The translations under genes and the position numbers were made by a program. Shown here piece by piece: positions 60,657 through 64,000 of a stretch of DNA of 64,000 bases. Under the pieces are notes generated by a model. That model was not told where the DNA came from. It did not search any database and saw only the letters and a program-made list of their open reading frames with translations. Position 1 is the stretch's first letter. The number at the start of each line of letters is the position of its first letter. This stretch comes from GWE2-42-39 sp963662895. GTDB taxonomy: Bacteria; Bacteroidota; Bacteroidia; Bacteroidales; Prolixibacteraceae. The stretch covers positions 310,001 through 374,000 of the forward strand of contig OY759982.1 in assembly GCA_963662895.1 (NCBI GenBank), written 5' to 3'.

Positions 60657-62125
60657 GAAAAAATGTATTGATAGTAGGAACAGGCCTGGGGGGACTTTCT
60701 GCTGGGTTACGGTTAGCTTCACGAGGGTATAAAGTAACATTTGTCGAAAAAAATAATCAAGCCGGGGGTCGGTTGAATCAACTGAAAAAAGATGGATTTA
60801 CTTTTGATGTTGGACCTAGCTTTTTTAGCATGCCTTATGAGTTCGAGGAACTGGCAAAAGATTGCGGTATAAATATGCCTTTTGAATTTGTTGAACTCGA
60901 CCCCCTCTATACCGTTAATTTTAGGAGTAGCGAAAAGAAATTTTCACTCTACAAAGATATTGAAAAGTTAAATGAACAATTTGAGGGTATAGAGCCTGAC
61001 TTTAAGAACAAATTTACTGCTTATCTTAAAAAGTGCGGGCAATTGTATAACGACACTGTTGATATTGTTATAAAACAAAACTTTAATAGTGTCCCAGGGT
61101 ATCTGAAAGCCTTAATGCAGGTAAATCCAATTCACCTTCCTGTATTAGTAAAAAGTTTCTGGAAACAAGTAAACTCTTATTTTGAATCGAAAGAAACAAA
61201 GCAAATTGTTTCTTTAATAGCTTTTTTTCTAGGCAGGACACCTTTTGATACCAATGCTGTTTACACGTTGCTATCGCATATTGAGTTCACGCATACAGGG
61301 TATTACAATGTAAAAGGTGGTATGTACACCATTGTCTCTAGTCTTGTAAATGAATTGTTAAAACTTGGTGCTACATTCAATTATGAAACAGAAATAGTTG
61401 ATTACAAAAGCAGCAACGGTAAATTAGTCTCTTTAATAGACCAGAATGTCAAAGCCTGGGAGGCTGATAATTTTGTAATAAATGCCGATGCCGCATTTTT
61501 TAGGGGAAAGGTTTTTAAACGAAAAAAATACTCACCTGTGAAACTTTCAAAAATGAGTTGGACAATGGGTTATTTGACTTTTTATGTCGGGATTAACAAA
61601 AAACTTCCACAGGTAGAACACCATAACTACTTTTTAGGAAACAATTATGAAGCGTATGCTAAAGATGTGATGAAAAATCCCGGAACACTTGAAAAACCTT
61701 ACTACTATGTAAATGTAGTATCAAAACACAATCCCGATTTTGCACCGGAAGGTTGCGAAGCCCTTTTCTTTGTATGCCCTGTACCAAATTTACTTTTCAA
61801 AAATGATTGGTCTGATAAAGATGAAATAATAAATAGTATAATTGATGATTTTTCTGATAGAATAAACCAGGATATTGCTAAAGACATTGTATTTAAAACG
61901 GCCTATACACCTAAGGACTGGCAGGAACAATTTAACCTGTATAAGGGCGCAGGACTCGGATTGTCTCATAGTATGCTGCAAATTGGGGCATTTCGACCAA
62001 AGAACTACGATGAAGAATTTTCAAATGTGTTTTATGTCGGGGCTTCAACAATTCCGGGTGCCGGTTTACCAATGGCGGTAATAAGTTCAAAACTTGTAGT
62101 AGAAAGAATTTTTGAATATGAATGA
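60653..62125 (+). CDS. crtI: Phytoene desaturase family protein
   Basis: 490 residues. The FAD-binding start VLIVGTGLGGLSAGLRLASR, then KNNQAGGRLNQLKKDGFTFD and VGPSFFSMP are the standard CrtI sequence. The C-terminal GASTIPGAGLPMAVISSKLV is the conserved CrtI end with its FAD contact. It introduces double bonds in phytoene to make neurosporene or lycopene. It ends the operon; no lycopene cyclase gene is in the window. Confidence 0.94.
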   Translation: MRKNVLIVGTGLGGLSAGLRLASRGYKVTFVEKNNQAGGRLNQLKKDGFTFDVGPSFFSMPYEFEELAKDCGINMPFEFVELDPLYTVNFRSSEKKFSLYKDIEKLNEQFEGIEPDFKNKFTAYLKKCGQLYNDTVDIVIKQNFNSVPGYLKALMQVNPIHLPVLVKSFWKQVNSYFESKETKQIVSLIAFFLGRTPFDTNAVYTLLSHIEFTHTGYYNVKGGMYTIVSSLVNELLKLGATFNYETEIVDYKSSNGKLVSLIDQNVKAWEADNFVINADAAFFRGKVFKRKKYSPVKLSKMSWTMGYLTFYVGINKKLPQVEHHNYFLGNNYEAYAKDVMKNPGTLEKPYYYVNVVSKHNPDFAPEGCEALFFVCPVPNLLFKNDWSDKDEIINSIIDDFSDRINQDIAKDIVFKTAYTPKDWQEQFNLYKGAGLGLSHSMLQIGAFRPKNYDEEFSNVFYVGASTIPGAGLPMAVISSKLVVERIFEYE

Positions 62126-62442
62126 ATACCAACCCTTACAGCTTTGTATTGGAGGCCGTGTTGAACTAAATATCACCTCGATAAACATTACCTCCCGGTT
62201 AGATATCTAATGGGCTTATCCCGGTTCAGTTTGTTATAATGCAGTTGTTTGTCGGTATCTTTTACCATCGGGTTCCCCGTTTTTTTGTTTTTGTCTGCTG
62301 TCATTTTAGTTCACGCATTGGCGGTGTTACCATTCATTTTTACATTATTTGCTGATTCCTCGCTACGCTCGGAATTCCGGGAAAAGGAACCGTTCTCTAA
62401 AAGAAGAACGGTTCCTTTTGCAACACTCATTTTATAAGTTTC
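62126..62442. other. Intergenic region between crtI and the MNT-HEPN gene
   Basis: No gene is seen. Apart from the terminator at 62382 it contains GATTCCTCGCTACGCTCGGA (62354-62373), a small REP-like palindrome. Confidence 0.5.
62382..62419. terminator. Bidirectional terminator
   Basis: AAAAGGAACCGTTCT (62382-62396) pairs perfectly with AGAACGGTTCCTTTT (62405-62419), a 15-bp stem with an 8-nt loop. A/T tails on both sides suit the convergent crtI and MNT-HEPN genes. Confidence 0.85.
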
Positions 62443-63306
62443 TTATATAAAACTAGCTATCTTTTCTTGACAGGCCAGCTCCGTCAGATCTCGCAGTTTT
62501 TGCACACGTTTTGAAAGATATTCCAAATCCTCCCGGCTGATACTGTAATCCATTTTATAACGCGAATCAATATAGGCTTTCTTTAGTAAAGTGAATAACC
62601 GTTCCTCCTCCGGCGTTGTGTGCGGAAATATGGTTTTAAACCGGACATTGATCTTCCGGGCTTGCCGGTCAAGCTTCTCAAGATCATGTGATTTCGGCTT
62701 GTAATCGGTGTGCACCAATAACACACTGGCATAGAAGCGTTCAGTGGCTTGATGAAGTAGAAAAGCAGCTTCATTATACCAACCTTTTTGTAATTGTGAT
62801 AAAGAAATCTCATAAAACCTGTTTCCTGTTTCAAACCATTTATTAAAATACAATTGAGCTTTGTTTTTCCGGTCTGCCGGGTTTAATGTTTTCGGCGCAG
62901 AGAGCTGAAATTTTCCGCTGTCGTAAAGCATGACCCCATCTTTCAGAATATCCACGAAGAAATAGTTGCCGTTTTCAATCTCCTCGTTCAGGTAATCGAT
63001 CCCGTGAAAGATCACGTTCATCGGGAGCTCTTTGCCAGTGTCACGGCGCAGTTTGTATTGCCAGCGTTTCTGGCTCTCTTTCCGGATAGCCACGGCTTCT
63101 GTATCCAGCACAGCGAGGATGTCGTAATCGCTTTTGTATTCATAAGTTGTTCCGTTTTCCCTGTAACGGTCGTCAACCCAGTCGCCGCGTGCATACGACC
63201 CGAACAGGATAATCATTTCGGCAGGAAAACGTTGGCCTATGGCCTCTGTGATTTTCTGCAGTTCGGATTGTTTGTCATCGGGCAAATGGTCAATACTTGT
63301 TTTCAA
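62443..63306 (-). CDS. Nucleotidyltransferase (MNT) - HEPN domain fusion protein
   Basis: 287 residues. An N-terminal MNT-type nucleotidyltransferase (AEMIILFGSYARGDW and SDYDILAVLD, the GSx(10+)DxD pattern, about residues 30-72) precedes a C-terminal HEPN domain (EAAFLLHQATERFYASVLLVHTDYKPKSHDLEKL, about 185-225; only part is diagnostic). MNT and HEPN usually form a toxin-antitoxin pair; here they are one polypeptide, as in other Bacteroidetes. No ATG precedes residue 30, so the start is the TTG at 63306. A truncated duplicate of the 5' end lies at 63824-63985. Confidence 0.85.
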   Translation of the reverse strand: MKTSIDHLPDDKQSELQKITEAIGQRFPAEMIILFGSYARGDWVDDRYRENGTTYEYKSDYDILAVLDTEAVAIRKESQKRWQYKLRRDTGKELPMNVIFHGIDYLNEEIENGNYFFVDILKDGVMLYDSGKFQLSAPKTLNPADRKNKAQLYFNKWFETGNRFYEISLSQLQKGWYNEAAFLLHQATERFYASVLLVHTDYKPKSHDLEKLDRQARKINVRFKTIFPHTTPEEERLFTLLKKAYIDSRYKMDYSISREDLEYLSKRVQKLRDLTELACQEKIASFI

Positions 63307-63378
63307 ATCGTTTGTTTTTTTGGGTAACTAAAGTAAGCATTTATAAAACCATCCTGCACCTGAAATTGAAATTTATTC

Positions 63379-63403
63379 AATAGTTTATTTTTTGAAAATT
63401 ACT
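63379..63403. repeat. 25-bp sequence shared with 45940-45964
   Basis: An exact 25-bp match (AATAGTTTATTTTTTGAAAA followed by TTACT) to the end of the PUL region. It is AT-rich; it may be a repeat-element end or recombination scar. Confidence 0.7.
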
Positions 63404-63797
63404 TTAATGGCAATAAAGCCAGGAAACAGTCCTTTTTATCTGTAAACAGTCGTATTAAATAATCTCTGGTTCTCCATCCTTTTAGCTGGTGATCATAAGG
63501 ATACTCCTTATTGCAATAGTCGATATAATGCTGTAAATCGCCTAAATCATCAAGGAAAAGATATGATTTGTTACAAATATTGTTTCCGTTGGACCAACAT
63601 TCGATTGTAACCGTGTCAAATTTTAATTCGACTATTTTATCTTTCCCTCCTTTGTGCTGTGAGTCAATAAACATTATTTCGTCACACAAAAACATTTCAG
63701 AGATTGTATTCAACGTGTGGTTCAATACGCAGCATGCTGCATCGATATGTCCTGCAATCCTGTTTTGCCGGATCCTGGACTGATTTTGATTTATCAT
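63399..63797 (-). CDS. Hypothetical protein between MNT-HEPN copies
   Basis: I do not recognise a family. About 132 residues from the ATG at 63797 (MINQNQSRIRQNRIAGHIDA); an alternative start at 63833 adds 12. It has no signal or membrane segment, with several cysteines (AACCVLNH, CDEIMF, IECWSNGNNICNKS) and a C-terminal LKGWRTRDYLIRLFTDKKDC. It sits between an intact MNT-HEPN gene and a truncated duplicate of it, so it was probably inserted by, or carried with, the duplication. Confidence 0.55.
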   Translation of the reverse strand: MINQNQSRIRQNRIAGHIDAACCVLNHTLNTISEMFLCDEIMFIDSQHKGGKDKIVELKFDTVTIECWSNGNNICNKSYLFLDDLGDLQHYIDYCNKEYPYDHQLKGWRTRDYLIRLFTDKKDCFLALLPLK

Positions 63798-63823
63798 GAT
63801 ATAACGTTTGCGCCTGCCGTCCC

Positions 63824-63985
63824 TCACAGACATGTTAATAAATCAATCAGTATTCGTTGCTTACCTGAAGAGTACGACCCGAACAGGATAATCATTTCGG
63901 CAGGAAAACGTTGGCCTATGGCCTCTGTAATTTTCTGCAGTTCGGTTTGTTTGTCAACAGGTAAATGGTCGATATTTGTTTTCAA
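63824..63985 (-). pseudogene. Truncated duplicate of the MNT-HEPN 5' end
   Basis: From the TTG at 63985 the frame encodes KTNIDHLPVDKQTELQKITE, then AIGQRFPAEMIILFGSYSSG, about 85-90 percent identical to the start of the 62443-63306 gene. It then leaves homology (about 63871) and stops at 63824. DNA identity extends from 63871 into the last bases of the window, including the upstream GTTTGTTTTTTT. It is a gene fragment from tandem duplication. Confidence 0.75.
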
Positions 63986-64000
63986 ATCGTTTGTTTTTTT

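Noticed and set aside
1..64000. tRNA, rRNA or tmRNA genes
   Set aside because: No cloverleaf-like or ribosomal sequence was recognised while reading both strands; a tRNAscan or Infernal run would be decisive.

Overview
The window looks like a chromosomal segment of a Bacteroidota member, most likely a Bacteroidales/Marinilabiliales-type heterotroph. The signs are a SusC/SusD polysaccharide-utilisation locus (PUL), TonB-dependent receptors with carboxypeptidase-like N-terminal domains, an M56-TonB fusion next to a BlaI repressor, promoters of the TAnnTTTG type, few Shine-Dalgarno sequences and moderate-to-low GC. The taxon is inferred; no rRNA or tRNA gene is present to settle it.

Layout. 1-7112: branched-chain amino acid operon ilvD-ilvB-ilvN-(AraC regulator)-ilvC. 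In front of ilvD are two tandem leader peptides of 20 residues, each rich in Ile/Leu/Val codons and each followed by its own antiterminator/terminator pair. 7270-9341: blaI/M56 pair with two visible operators. 9342-12085: non-coding repeat island with a nearly identical 292-bp duplication, an N-terminally lost HU/DUF4469 gene, 23-bp tandem repeats and a possible minus-strand small RNA. 12086-24073: housekeeping and envelope genes (GHL10 hydrolase-like, nitroreductase, proline dehydrogenase, OmpH/Skp, glycosyltransferase, acylphosphatase, TonB receptor, MATE pump) and two adjacent superoxide dismutases, one with Mn-type and one with Fe-type signature residues.

24212-45906: a PUL of about 20 kb led by a ROK regulator. 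It holds SusC, SusD, a DUF5018 lipoprotein, an NAGPA-type phosphodiester glycosidase, two GHL10-like lipoproteins, a DUF5009 membrane protein, MFS and SSS transporters, a DUF4434 protein, an N-acylglucosamine 2-epimerase, a CE2-like esterase and a Tat-type FAD oxidoreductase. No classical glycoside hydrolase is recognisable, and a perfect 16-bp hairpin splits the operon after the surface-binding genes. 45907-47051 is a second repeat island. 47052-52405 is a D-xylose operon (transporter, xylA, xylB) with a GntR regulator. Then come dihydroorotase (52580), a secreted orphan protein, an XRE regulator divergent from an unknown partner, and a decayed region with REP-type palindromes and transposase remnants (55417-56380).

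56381-62125: a carotenoid operon, crtB - chimeric idi/lipocalin remnant - CruF-like - acyltransferase - GT2 - TPR protein - crtI, predicted to make a glycosylated and perhaps acylated carotenoid. The window ends with a nucleotidyltransferase-HEPN protein and a truncated duplicate of its 5' end.

Most notable observations: the tandem ILV attenuators, the idi-lipocalin gene chimera, the orphan PUL with its internal hairpin, the Mn/Fe SOD pair, and a predicted small RNA in the repeat island.
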